From contig JAUJOR010000002.1 in assembly GCA_030447525.1 (NCBI GenBank), forward strand, positions 157,931-221,930: a stretch of DNA of 64,000 bases, written 5' to 3'. The position numbers and the translations under genes were made by a program. The notes under the pieces were generated by a model, which made no database searches, was not told the origin of the DNA, and saw only the letters and a list, made by a program, of their open reading frames with translations. The DNA comes from Chloroflexota bacterium. Its GTDB lineage: Bacteria; Chloroflexota; UBA11872; UBA12225. Below are positions 7,179 through 15,672 of the stretch, one piece after another (position 1 is the stretch's first letter; every line of letters starts with the position of its first letter).

Positions 7179-9572
7179 TCAGCGCTGCGCGGTGGGGGCC
7201 GGGCCGCTCGGGGCAGCCGGCTGAGGCGCCGCGGTGGCCGCTTGGGTAGGCGATGCGCTGGGGAGCGGCGCCGGGGCGGGCATGCGGGTGGGGGTGGGCT
7301 GAACCGAGACCGGAGTCGGCATGGTGGGGGGTGGCGCCGGCGGGGTAGCGGCCGCCGCCGGCACCGCGGGCATGGGTGGGGCCGGCGGCGCGGCCAGCGG
7401 GGGTGGGCTGCCTGGCGATCCGTCCAGGGCCACGGGGATGAGGGCCGGTGCGGGGATGAGCCCGGCCGCCCGCAGCAGCTCACCGGCCAGCACTGGTGTC
7501 ACCGTTCCAGGCGCCGGCATACCTGGGACCTCGTCCAACCACAGCTGCAGCACGCCCCGCTGGAAGCGTTGCGCCAGAAAAGGACCGAACCGCTCTGGCC
7601 GGCTCATCGGCAGTCCGTAGCGCTCGATGGTCCCCCATGGGATCTCTCGGTCGGGGATTCCGTCCAGGCCTCCGGCCAGGGCCGACGCCCCTGGCCAGGG
7701 GGCGGCCGGGCCGCCGGCGGGATCGGCGAGAAAGGCCGCTCGAAGAGCGTCGTGCTCCAGCCAGCCCAGACGGGTGGCCACGGCGCGGCGGAAGTCCCCG
7801 CCGGATCCGTCATCGGCGATAGCCGCCGGGACGCCGCGCTCCTCCAGCCAGGCTGAGAGCGAGCAGTACTCTGCGGACACGGCACCCTCGGGGCGCTCAC
7901 CTGAGCTCTCGGCCGGGAGGGCATCGCAGCCGGGCCAGCCCAGCAGGGCACCGCCCCGCTCGAACAGCTCCAGGGCGTTGGCGGGGGTCGCCGTGAGCCG
8001 TACCGGGTCCCAGCGCAGCAAGGCGCGCTGCGTGGCCTGGAAGGTAGCGCCGTCCAGCTCGAAGCGCTGGGAGATAGGATAGCCGAAGCGGGCCGGCCCG
8101 CCATCGGCATATGCCTCCCAGAACGCCATCGACCCGGCATTGCTGATCACGTAGCCAAAGGCCCCCTCGACCTGCTCGCTGGAGGCCCCCGTCCCTTCGG
8201 CGTACCAGCGTCCGGCGGCCCCGTCCGCGCCAGGGGGTAGGGCGACGCCCCCCAGCTGTACCCTGCTTGCCGGTGGCCCGCCCGATGCCGTCGCCGGCCG
8301 GGCCGGTGTCGGCGTGGCTTGCCCGGCGGCCCGGGCCCCCCGCGAGGGCCCGCCAAAGGCGCTGAGCTGCGTGGTGTAGCGCCTGGCGATCTCCGGCCCC
8401 GCCAGCCCGTGGGCCAGCTTGAGGCGCAGGACGCGCCCGGCAGATTGCTCTACCCGCCCGGCGGGGATCTGTCCGGCGAGGCAGGCTCGTACCAGGGCCT
8501 GCAGCACGGCATCCTGCTCTGCGGCGGTGTAGTCCGCCAGGATCACGTCTCCCCCGGCCTGCACGGCCAGCAAAGCCGCCTGGGCGGGTGCGTAGCGTCC
8601 GGCGATCGCCCCCATCTTTAGCTCGTCGGTCATGACCAGGCCGTCAAACTGCAGCCGGTCACGCAGCAGACCGGCGATGGTCGCGCGGGACAGCGAGGTC
8701 GGTTGCTCTGGGTCGAGCGCCGGGACGAGCAGGTGCCCGACCATCACCGCCTGCACCTCGCCGGCGGCGATGGCTTGCCGGTATGGCTGGAGATCGGCCG
8801 CTTCGAGCTGCTGGAGGGAGCGTGCTACTTGAGGCAGGAGGACGTGGGAGTCGCCGGCGGTTGCCCCGTGGCCGGGGAAGTGCTTCATCACCCCGATGAC
8901 GTTGCCCTTCTGCAGGCCACGCAGGTACGCCCGGCTCAGCGCCGTCGCGACCTCTGGATCGGTGGAGAAGGCACGGCTCCCGATCACGTCGCTACGGGAG
9001 GACAGGACGTCGGCCACGGGGGCCAGGTTGACGTTGAAGCCGAGCGAGGTGAGGATGGTAGCGTCTTGCGTCCCTCGCGCCTCCACGCCGGCCACCCCTG
9101 CGGACGCCAGGGCGCTGGCCGAGGGAGTACCCCCGGTGATCGCCCGCAAGGCGTTGACCGTACCCCCTTCGAAGTCGGTGGCCACGAAGGGGAGCACCCC
9201 GGCGCTCCCGTCGGCGGCTGCCCGTGACAACTGTAGGGTGAGGTCACGCACCTGGGCCGCGTCGCGGACGTTCCGGCCCAGCAGGAAAAAGCCCCCTACG
9301 TGACCCCGGCCGGCACGGTCGAGCAGCCCGGCGTCGGGCTGCGTCCCGACGAAGCCCATCATCAGGAGCTGCCCCAGCTTCACTTCCAGAGGGAGCTGCC
9401 GTACCACGTGCAGCACCGCCCGCTGCTCCGCCGGGAGGCGCTCCTCGCCGGGGGCCGGTCCCGTTACCTCGCAGCCGGCCGCCTGGGACACCGGGGAAGG
9501 GTGGAGCAGGCTAGCCCCCAGCAGGCAGGCCAGCGCGATGGGCAGGACGACCACACGGAAGGGGCTGCGCAC
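7179..9572 (-). CDS. secreted GH3 beta-N-acetylhexosaminidase (NagZ-like) with C-terminal GYPIS modules
   Basis: Hydrolyses beta-linked N-acetylglucosamine, probably from peptidoglycan or chitin-like glycans, outside the membrane. Of 797 aa, 1-32 form a signal peptide. A glycoside hydrolase 3 barrel spans about 50-400 with KHFPGHG (230-236) and DSH (241-243), the Asp/His acid-base loop typical of NagZ, and MTDELKMGA with the likely nucleophile Asp316. After a Pro/Thr linker (about 405-440) come modules resembling those of the serine protease at 20883: FWEAYADGG, FGYPISQRF and QATQRALLRW (about 480-525), then YGLPMSR and QRFQRGVLQLW (about 652-680). The tail (from about 720) is Pro/Ala-rich. 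The GTG start is 4 nt after the stop of the upstream protease, so the pair is one operon. Confidence 0.9.
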   Translation of the reverse strand: MRSPFRVVVLPIALACLLGASLLHPSPVSQAAGCEVTGPAPGEERLPAEQRAVLHVVRQLPLEVKLGQLLMMGFVGTQPDAGLLDRAGRGHVGGFFLLGRNVRDAAQVRDLTLQLSRAAADGSAGVLPFVATDFEGGTVNALRAITGGTPSASALASAGVAGVEARGTQDATILTSLGFNVNLAPVADVLSSRSDVIGSRAFSTDPEVATALSRAYLRGLQKGNVIGVMKHFPGHGATAGDSHVLLPQVARSLQQLEAADLQPYRQAIAAGEVQAVMVGHLLVPALDPEQPTSLSRATIAGLLRDRLQFDGLVMTDELKMGAIAGRYAPAQAALLAVQAGGDVILADYTAAEQDAVLQALVRACLAGQIPAGRVEQSAGRVLRLKLAHGLAGPEIARRYTTQLSAFGGPSRGARAAGQATPTPARPATASGGPPASRVQLGGVALPPGADGAAGRWYAEGTGASSEQVEGAFGYVISNAGSMAFWEAYADGGPARFGYPISQRFELDGATFQATQRALLRWDPVRLTATPANALELFERGGALLGWPGCDALPAESSGERPEGAVSAEYCSLSAWLEERGVPAAIADDGSGGDFRRAVATRLGWLEHDALRAAFLADPAGGPAAPWPGASALAGGLDGIPDREIPWGTIERYGLPMSRPERFGPFLAQRFQRGVLQLWLDEVPGMPAPGTVTPVLAGELLRAAGLIPAPALIPVALDGSPGSPPPLAAPPAPPMPAVPAAAATPPAPPPTMPTPVSVQPTPTRMPAPAPLPSASPTQAATAAPQPAAPSGPAPTAQR

Positions 9573-9576
9573 GGCG

Positions 9577-11640
9577 CTAACGGACGGTCGCCTCGAGGCG
9601 AAAGTCGGCCCCCTCCAGAGTCACCGGGACGAGGGGCGAGATGGCGACGACGACGCGCCGTACGTCGGTACCAAAGCGCCGAATGGGGAGGATCCCTTGC
9701 GCCGGCCCCGCATCCCCGCCTCCGGAGAGGGGCATCTGGCGGATCTGCGGTCCGCTCTCGGTAAAAGCCACCACCTGCACCGCCCATTCCAGGGCGGTGG
9801 CGTTCACCGAGCGCAAGAACCCACGGGCTTCCCAGCCCTGGTCGGTCTCCGCGTCGTCGGCCAGGCCGATCTCGGGGATGGTCACATCGTCCACGGCAAA
9901 TCCAGGGCCGTGGTAGGACTGGTCGGTGACGTAGAAGAAACGGAGCAAGATCTTGCGCCCGGCGTATGGGGTCAGGTCCATCGTCTCGTCCACCCAGGCC
10001 AGCGACCCGCCATCCCCGCTGCGCCCGGTGAAGCCATGGCCCAGGTTCTGCCCCACGGGGTTGGAGTCCGTCGTGTACTGTCCAGGTATGGTCTGCCAGG
10101 TGCAGCCCTCGTCGGTGGAGACGGCGACGCCCGCGTAGTCGTAGTGCTGCTCGGTACTGAACCAGGTGGCGAAGCGCAAGGTGGCCTGAGACACCGCGCT
10201 GAGATCGATCTCCCGGGTCAGGGTGCTCTCCATCTCGTCGGCGCCGTTGCCCCACCACTGCACCCGTCCACTGCGGGGCGGGGCGCCAAACAAGGGCACC
10301 TCCCCGGCTCCGCTGAAGCGCAGCTCTAGATCGCCACTGCGGGTGCCGGGCTGCAGCTCCACATAGCGCGTCGCGTAGGGGCGCAGGCTGGCCACCGAAG
10401 TGGCCGGATAGGCCGTCTGCGTCTCCTGGGTCTGGGCGCGTAGCGTCGGCAGGCGCTGATAGCCAAACCGGCCGTCGGCTACGGCCGCGTCGTTGATCAA
10501 GTTGGCGATGGCAAAGTCCCGGAAGAGATCGTCGAAGCTCAGGGTGCCGGCTTGGGCGGCGAGGTACGACTCGAAGGTCTGCACGCTGGTGCCGGGGGCG
10601 CTGATGAGCCCTTTGACCTGCTCGTAGCCTCCCAAGCGCTGGGCAAAGTACTCCAGGATCAGGTAGCCCCCGCCGTAGTGGGGCAACGCCTGCCAGGGAT
10701 GCTCCGCCCAGGCGTTCAGCTGGGTCTCGGGGACGTTCAAGTAGCGCCGCGCCGCACCGCTCTGGTCGTAGCCGGCCAGGGCCATGGCCAGCTCAGACGC
10801 CCCCTCGTTGATCCAGGAGTCCTGCTGGGGCTTGACCACCCAATGCACGAAGTGCTGGGCCTCGTGGGCCAGCACGGAGTCGTAGGCGGCCGTGCCCGGG
10901 CGCATCCCGTCCAGGCTCATGAACACCATCACCCGCTCGTTACTAAAGGGGTTCACCGATCGGGGATAGAGATCGCTGGCCGAGAAGTACCCGCTCACGC
11001 CGGGGACGCGGCCGTTAAAGATGGTGATGCGGGCGTCTTCGGGCAGGTCGCCAAAGTACTGGCGCAGCAAGGGATAGGTCTGCTGCTCGAAGACGGCAGC
11101 GCTGGCGGCCAGGGCATCGGTGCTGACCTGGATCCCGTCCTGGACGTAGAACAGGAGATGGGGGGAGGCATACTGCAGCGTGGACTGGGCCTGAAAAAAG
11201 CGCCGGTTCGGCTCGTCTAGCACCCAGAACGACTGAAGCTCCCCGACCGTCCCGTTGCGCTGCAACGGGACGGGACGTTCTGCCAGCGTCCCGCAGGCGT
11301 TCTTGAAGCGCCGTACCAGGTCACTCTCGTCACGCACGGGAGGCGCCACCATGCGCAGCAGGTCACGTGTTGCCTGGGGGCTGAGGCCCTGGCTGAGGCG
11401 CTCCGGGGCGGCCAGGGGCCCCCCGCCCAACCCCTGGCCGGCGAGCGTTCGGAGGAATCCCCCGGCCCCCGGCCCCCCGCCCGGTCCAGGGGGCGAGGCA
11501 GCTCCTGGTGTGGCCCGGGTGATGGCCGTTGGAGCGCTTGCCGCAGAGGGCAGGGCAGGGGGGGAGTAGGCCAGGCAAAGGGTCGCCGCCAGGACGAGCG
11601 TGGCCAGCCGGTGTGGGTTCAAGCGCGTCACGTCGGCCAT
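9577..11640 (-). CDS. secreted gluzincin-type metalloprotease with immune-inhibitor-A-like C-terminal domain
   Basis: A 687-aa exported protein with a signal peptide (about 1-36) and a Gly/Pro-rich spacer to about 75. The zinc motif HEAQH (259-263, HExxH) followed by NEGASELA (Glu279 or Glu283 as third ligand) identifies a gluzincin peptidase. The C-terminal half has a jelly-roll-like region starting near DGADEMES-type sequence (about 455-600) with WFSTEQHYDYAGVAVSTDEG and FAVDDVTIPEIG, as found in immune inhibitor A/M6-type proteases, where it binds protein or glycan. ATG 11640 is 7 nt from TAGGAT (11653-11648), suggesting a leaderless transcript shared with the downstream GH3 enzyme. Substrate unknown. 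Confidence 0.82.
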   Translation of the reverse strand: MADVTRLNPHRLATLVLAATLCLAYSPPALPSAASAPTAITRATPGAASPPGPGGGPGAGGFLRTLAGQGLGGGPLAAPERLSQGLSPQATRDLLRMVAPPVRDESDLVRRFKNACGTLAERPVPLQRNGTVGELQSFWVLDEPNRRFFQAQSTLQYASPHLLFYVQDGIQVSTDALAASAAVFEQQTYPLLRQYFGDLPEDARITIFNGRVPGVSGYFSASDLYPRSVNPFSNERVMVFMSLDGMRPGTAAYDSVLAHEAQHFVHWVVKPQQDSWINEGASELAMALAGYDQSGAARRYLNVPETQLNAWAEHPWQALPHYGGGYLILEYFAQRLGGYEQVKGLISAPGTSVQTFESYLAAQAGTLSFDDLFRDFAIANLINDAAVADGRFGYQRLPTLRAQTQETQTAYPATSVASLRPYATRYVELQPGTRSGDLELRFSGAGEVPLFGAPPRSGRVQWWGNGADEMESTLTREIDLSAVSQATLRFATWFSTEQHYDYAGVAVSTDEGCTWQTIPGQYTTDSNPVGQNLGHGFTGRSGDGGSLAWVDETMDLTPYAGRKILLRFFYVTDQSYHGPGFAVDDVTIPEIGLADDAETDQGWEARGFLRSVNATALEWAVQVVAFTESGPQIRQMPLSGGGDAGPAQGILPIRRFGTDVRRVVVAISPLVPVTLEGADFRLEATVR

Positions 11641-11936
11641 GCCTGCAATCCTACCGCGCCTCGCTTCCGCGCCTTAGAGAAGGCGCAGCGCCCGTTCCGT
11701 GTCACGCGATGTGGGACGTGCGAAATCCAGACTGAGCGCTGTCCTGGTGGCGAATCAAGGGTCACGAAGCACCCGCCGTGGTAGGTATTAGCCAGCCGCG
11801 GGGCGATCAATGACCGCGATCAATCCTAACAACGGTGCGACCGGTAGCCGGGCAGCGAGAGCAGTCAAGTTTCAGTGGGGTCCGGCCCGGCGCGGGCAAG
11901 CTAGAAGGGCACGGAGACGGAATCTAGAATTGGGGT
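11641..11936. other. intergenic region with no convincing gene
   Basis: This 296-bp spacer between two divergent genes holds the -10 box of the metalloprotease at its left edge and copy B of the 46-bp repeat (about 11691-11737). A 67-codon frame beginning at 11810 is Arg/Ala-rich and overlaps the next gene, so I regard it as spurious. No promoter could be assigned confidently to the methyltransferase gene. Confidence 0.5.
11691..11737. repeat. dispersed 46-bp repeat, copy B
   Basis: Matches copy A near 3230 with about 6 mismatches; the best conserved parts are GTGTCACG, TGGGA and ATCCAGACT. It lies upstream of the metalloprotease gene, in the same orientation as copy A. No inverted ends or target duplications are evident. 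Confidence 0.55.
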
Positions 11937-12668
11937 GTGAAGAACTACGAGCCGATGATGAGCTTTGGGGAGGACGTCGCCGAGCGGTACGACGACGTCC
12001 AACGAGGCGATGAGCTGGCGGCCGTCGCCTTGCTGGAGCAGCTGGCAGGTGGGGGAGCGGCGCTGGAGCTGGCCATCGGCACCGGCCGGATCGCGCTGCC
12101 CCTGGCGGCTCGGGGGATCCACGTCCACGGCGTGGACATCTCCCCCGCCATGGTCGCCAGGCTGCGCCGCAAGCCGGGTGGCGACCAGATCCCGGTCACC
12201 ATGGGCGACTTCGCCGATGTCCCGGTGCCGGGGAGCTTCCGGCTGATCTATGTGGTGTTCAACACGCTGTTCAACCTGTTGACCCAAGAAGCGCAGGTAC
12301 GGTGTTTCGAGAACGTCGCGGCCCATCTCACCGACGACGGCTCGTTCGTCGTGGAGGCCTTCGTGCCCGCCTTTCTCACCCGCCTGCGCGACGACCAATA
12401 CGTGGACGCGGAAGCCATCAGTGTTGACGAGGTCCGGCTCGACGTGGGGCGCCACGATCCCGTGACGCAGCGGCTCTACGAAAGCCACGTGTCCCTCACC
12501 GCGCACGGGGTACGCCTGAACCCGATCGTCACCCGGTACGCCTGGCCAAGCGAGCTCGATCTGATGGCGCGCCTGGCCGGGCTGCGCCTGAGAGGCCGTT
12601 GGGCCGGCTGGCACCGGGAGCCCTTCACCGCCGCCAGCAGGGCGCACGTGTCCGTCTACGGGCGCTGA
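11937..12668 (+). CDS. class I SAM-dependent methyltransferase
   Basis: A 243-aa soluble Rossmann-fold methyltransferase. Motif I is LELAIGTGRIALPLA (about 43-57), motif II is VHGVDISPAMVARL, an acidic MGDFADV matches the adenine-binding loop, and IYVVFNTLFNL follows as motif IV. The pattern DGSFVVEAFVP is the usual post-motif strand. Substrate cannot be inferred; relatives methylate small molecules. The GTG start at 11937 is the first in frame; ATG 11955 (MMSFGED) is an alternative and neither has a clear Shine-Dalgarno. Confidence 0.85.
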   Translation: MKNYEPMMSFGEDVAERYDDVQRGDELAAVALLEQLAGGGAALELAIGTGRIALPLAARGIHVHGVDISPAMVARLRRKPGGDQIPVTMGDFADVPVPGSFRLIYVVFNTLFNLLTQEAQVRCFENVAAHLTDDGSFVVEAFVPAFLTRLRDDQYVDAEAISVDEVRLDVGRHDPVTQRLYESHVSLTAHGVRLNPIVTRYAWPSELDLMARLAGLRLRGRWAGWHREPFTAASRAHVSVYGR

Positions 12669-12917
12669 GCGGCGCGCCCGCGTGCCGCCGGGGCGCCAGA
12701 TCCTTTCCATCAGAGCCGCTCCTGGGGCACCGCCCGCGGCGCGGTCATGCCGAGCCCGGCGAGGCATCCGGGCCGCCGGTCCACGGACGGTGGGACGACT
12801 CGCTGATCCCTCGCTGCCCTCGGGATGACCCGGAACCACCGCCCACCCCTGATCAGAAGGCCGTGGGCGGGGCGCTAGGGGCTTGCCTCCCGGGCGTCCC
12901 TGCGCTAGAGTCCCCAT

Positions 12918-14792
12918 ATGCGGAAACGTGTAGCTGCGCCGGGGACTCCCCCGGCGACTGCCATGGAAGAGGACGTAGCGCGGGCCTGGCAAGGGGCCGC
13001 CGGCGTGGGGTCGCTGCGGATGCAGGATGGCACGGCCCTGGAGGTGCGCTACCCCGGTCGCCGGAACCGAGCGGCGGGACCGGATTTCCTGGACGCCATC
13101 ATTGCCACCCCAGCCGGGGAGGTGCGTGGCGCGGTGGAGGTGCACCGGCGCAGCAGCGATTGGGCCCGCCACGGGCATGGGGCGGACCCACGTTACGCCG
13201 GGGTCATCCTGCACGTGGTGGGGAGCGACGATGGGGCCGCCAGCCGCCTACCGGGCGGTGGCCAGTTGCCGCTCCTCGAGCTCGGCCTCGGCCGGGCCGA
13301 TGGCGAGGCCGTCCCCTTCCCGTGCGCGGCCGCCATCAGCGCCGGTCGCAATCTGGCGCCGATCCTAGAGGCCGCCGGCGAGGGACGCTTCGCCGGCATG
13401 GTGGAGCGCCTGCAGGGTCAGGTCGGCGGCCGGCAAGGGACCTTGGGGCCACCGGCGGGCGCATCGGGAGAGACTGTGCCCTCCCGGCGGCGGCGAGCTG
13501 GGGGCGCCCCGTGGCAGCCTCAGGTGTGGGAGCAAGTGGCCTATGAATGCCTGGCCGAGGCCCTGGGTTACTCCCGCAACGCGGGCGCTATGCGTCACCT
13601 TGCCGTTGCCGTGCCCCTGGAGGCTGTGCGTGCCCTGGAGCGGCCGGCCGGCGATGGGTTTGGGGCGGCCGTACGTGCGGAGGCCCTATTTCTCGGTAGC
13701 GCCGGGCTGCTGCCGTCACAGCGGCACCTCCCATCTGCCCGCCGCCGGGGGCCGGCGGTGGAGGGCCTGGAGGACGCCTGGAGGAGTCTGGCCCGTGCCC
13801 CCGTGCTGCGGGCATATCACTGGGACGCCGGCCAGGTGCGCCCCGAGAACGCCCCGGTGCGTCGGGTGGTGGCGCTGGCCCACCTGGCGCTTCGCTGGCC
13901 GGCAGGGGCGAGGGGCGCGGCGCCGGGAGGCAATGGCCCGAGGGCCACGGCTGAAGCAGGGCGGAGAACTGCACCGCGCCCCGTTGACGCTCGCCGGGGC
14001 CCAGGCGGAGCCGCACCCCCGTCCGGCGGCCTGCTGGGGGCGGTGGCGGAGGCCCTGGAGTGGCCCAGCGGACAGGGGATGGCGCGGCAAGCCCAGCCCC
14101 GGGCGGGGCGGGGGCCTGAGGGGCCGGCGGGGGCGATTGCCCGTTTGGCCCGCCTCGTCACCCTGAGTTGTCCAGACGGTTACTGGGCCAGCCACTGGGA
14201 CTTTGGTGTTTCGGCCGTCGTGCGCCCAGCCGGCCGGGAGCGACGCGACTCGGGCGGTAGATCCCGCGCCGGACGTGGTGCAGGGGGCGGGGACCTGCGT
14301 GGCACTCCCGGCGCTCCAGCTATGGGGGACGGGGAGTCGGACCCGGGCCGCGGACGTCGTGCGGTGCAGACGGCCGCGCTGATTGGTAGCTCTCGCGCCG
14401 CCGACGTGGTGGTCAACGTACTCCTGCCCCTGGCGGCTGCGGCCGGGGCCTGGCGCGGCGACGAGGCCCTTACCGCCCGGGCCTGGGGCGTCTTCCGGGC
14501 CCATCCGGCCCTGGCGGAGAACTGGATCACCCGCCTGATGCGCCAGCGCACCGGCCTCAGCGGCGAACCGGGCAGGAGGTGGCCTGAAAATGCGACTCCC
14601 AGTGCCAGGATGAATCCCAGCAGAAGCACGATGCCGGGTGAGAGCGCGACGCCGAACTGGAGCGGGAGGAAACCTATGACCGTGCAGAGTGCAACGGCCC
14701 AGCAAGGTCTTATCGCCCTCTACGAGGGCCCCTGCCGCACGCTAGACTGCGCCGCCTGCCCCCTGGGTAACCTCCCGCCTGGGCCGGGCTAG
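12918..14792 (+). CDS. DUF2851 family protein
   Basis: A 624-aa protein of the DUF2851 family, whose function is unknown; the N-terminal portion resembles a nuclease-like fold in some relatives. Conserved features seen: RNRAAGPDFLDAII, AVEVHRRSSDWARHGHG and DPRYAGVILHVV in residues 50-110, EQVAYECLAEALGYSRN near 205 and a C-terminal Cys cluster CRTLDCAACPLG. Three Gly/Arg/Pro-rich stretches (about 170-200, 335-375 and 435-480) look like insertions relative to shorter homologues. TAGAGT (12906-12911) is 6 nt before ATG 12918, suggesting a leaderless transcript. No operon partner. Confidence 0.82.
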   Translation: MRKRVAAPGTPPATAMEEDVARAWQGAAGVGSLRMQDGTALEVRYPGRRNRAAGPDFLDAIIATPAGEVRGAVEVHRRSSDWARHGHGADPRYAGVILHVVGSDDGAASRLPGGGQLPLLELGLGRADGEAVPFPCAAAISAGRNLAPILEAAGEGRFAGMVERLQGQVGGRQGTLGPPAGASGETVPSRRRRAGGAPWQPQVWEQVAYECLAEALGYSRNAGAMRHLAVAVPLEAVRALERPAGDGFGAAVRAEALFLGSAGLLPSQRHLPSARRRGPAVEGLEDAWRSLARAPVLRAYHWDAGQVRPENAPVRRVVALAHLALRWPAGARGAAPGGNGPRATAEAGRRTAPRPVDARRGPGGAAPPSGGLLGAVAEALEWPSGQGMARQAQPRAGRGPEGPAGAIARLARLVTLSCPDGYWASHWDFGVSAVVRPAGRERRDSGGRSRAGRGAGGGDLRGTPGAPAMGDGESDPGRGRRAVQTAALIGSSRAADVVVNVLLPLAAAAGAWRGDEALTARAWGVFRAHPALAENWITRLMRQRTGLSGEPGRRWPENATPSARMNPSRSTMPGESATPNWSGRKPMTVQSATAQQGLIALYEGPCRTLDCAACPLGNLPPGPG

Positions 14793-14965
14793 AGTCTGCC
14801 GGTACGCTGTCACATCCCTCTGGCGAGGTGGTGCAATCTGCTGTCTCCTTCAACCTGTACCCGTTGACAGCTAGCGGCGTATCAGCCGGTACGGTCGCGC
14901 AGCACGGAACCAGACCGATGCAGGGTCGCCTGGGCCCCCGCCCGGCGGCCAGCTCGGCCCGCCGC

Positions 14966-15373
14966 CTATCTCTGGTCGACCTCCAGCTCCAGGAGCACGC
15001 GCCACCCGGGGAGAAGGGGCGGGCGGCGCTCGAGCTGGTCGAGCAGCTGGGGGAAGTCCCGCGCAAACTCCTCCGGCGTCGTCTCCAGCCGGTACACGAG
15101 CACCGCCGGGCCGGTCACGCTGACGAATTCCCGCCGCTGGGCGGCGCCCAGCCGCCCCTCGCGGTAGGCCTGGTTCACGTCCGGCAACCCCATCGCCAGC
15201 TCCTCCTGTGTCGTATAGCGTGCCCGATCGCCCAGGAGATTGACCCGCTCCCCACCTTCCGGTGGCAGCCCATGCACCGTCACCACGTAGGGCGTGGCAG
15301 ACTGGCCCCCTGCCGGCGCCTCGCTCTCCAGCCTGTCACCGCTCGACTGCTCGTTCATCGAATCATCGTTCAT
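14966..15373 (-). CDS. hypothetical protein, 135 aa
   Basis: I do not recognise the family. After a polar N-terminus, residues 28-100 are well ordered (TPYVVTVHGLPP, GDRARYTTQEELAMGLPDVNQAYREGRLG), with no membrane segment or signal peptide; the end PLLPGWRVLLELEVDQR could be a beta strand. GGAAGGGGG lies 6 nt before ATG 15373. The first residues MNDDSMNE come from a 15-bp tandem duplication that doubles the start codon, so initiation at either ATG is possible. Confidence 0.6.
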   Translation of the reverse strand: MNDDSMNEQSSGDRLESEAPAGGQSATPYVVTVHGLPPEGGERVNLLGDRARYTTQEELAMGLPDVNQAYREGRLGAAQRREFVSVTGPAVLVYRLETTPEEFARDFPQLLDQLERRPPLLPGWRVLLELEVDQR

Positions 15374-15378
15374 CGAAT
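15351..15378 (-). repeat. 15-bp tandem duplication over a start codon
   Basis: The unit TCGTTCATCGAATCA (15351-15365) is followed by TCGTTCATCGAAT (15366-15378). On the coding strand this gives two ATGs five codons apart, each after TTCG. Being a multiple of three, it keeps frame. Confidence 0.7.
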
Positions 15379-15672
15379 GCCCCCTTCCGTCCGTCTCCAG
15401 AACCTACCACGGGAACGAGACTTCAACCTGCTACGGGGTGTGATAGCCTGCGATCTAGAACCCCGGGCCGCGGCGCTACAGGCCGGAGAACGAGTACTCT
15501 CTTTCAGTCTATCCGGCCTCATGGGTATGGCGACGGCTGGTGGGGGCGTTCGGCTCTGCCACGGTGAAACGGCTATCAGGTCTCGGACACGCAGGCCTAT
15601 GGCAGGTACAACCGTTCATTCCCTCTCCGGCCAGGTTCGAGCGAACGTGAAAGGGTACGCTGGGTGCGGCCC
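15374..15672. other. intergenic region with a perfect GTTCG/CGAAC palindrome
   Basis: No gene is supported in these 299 bp. At 15635-15646 there is the perfect 12-bp palindrome GTTCGAGCGAAC, about 27 bp beyond the stop of the GAF gene. It has the half-sites of Bacillus-type SOS boxes but in inverted order, so I do not call a LexA site. The plus-strand frames here are Pro/Arg-rich and look spurious. Confidence 0.4.

Noticed and set aside
11810..12013. 67-codon frame before the methyltransferase
   Set aside because: Arg/Ala-rich, overlaps the start of a supported gene, and has no ribosome-binding site.
15635..15646. GTTCGAGCGAAC palindrome as a LexA box
   Set aside because: The half-sites are in the opposite order to the CGAAC-N4-GTTCG SOS box and the site lies beyond a gene end, not before a repair gene.
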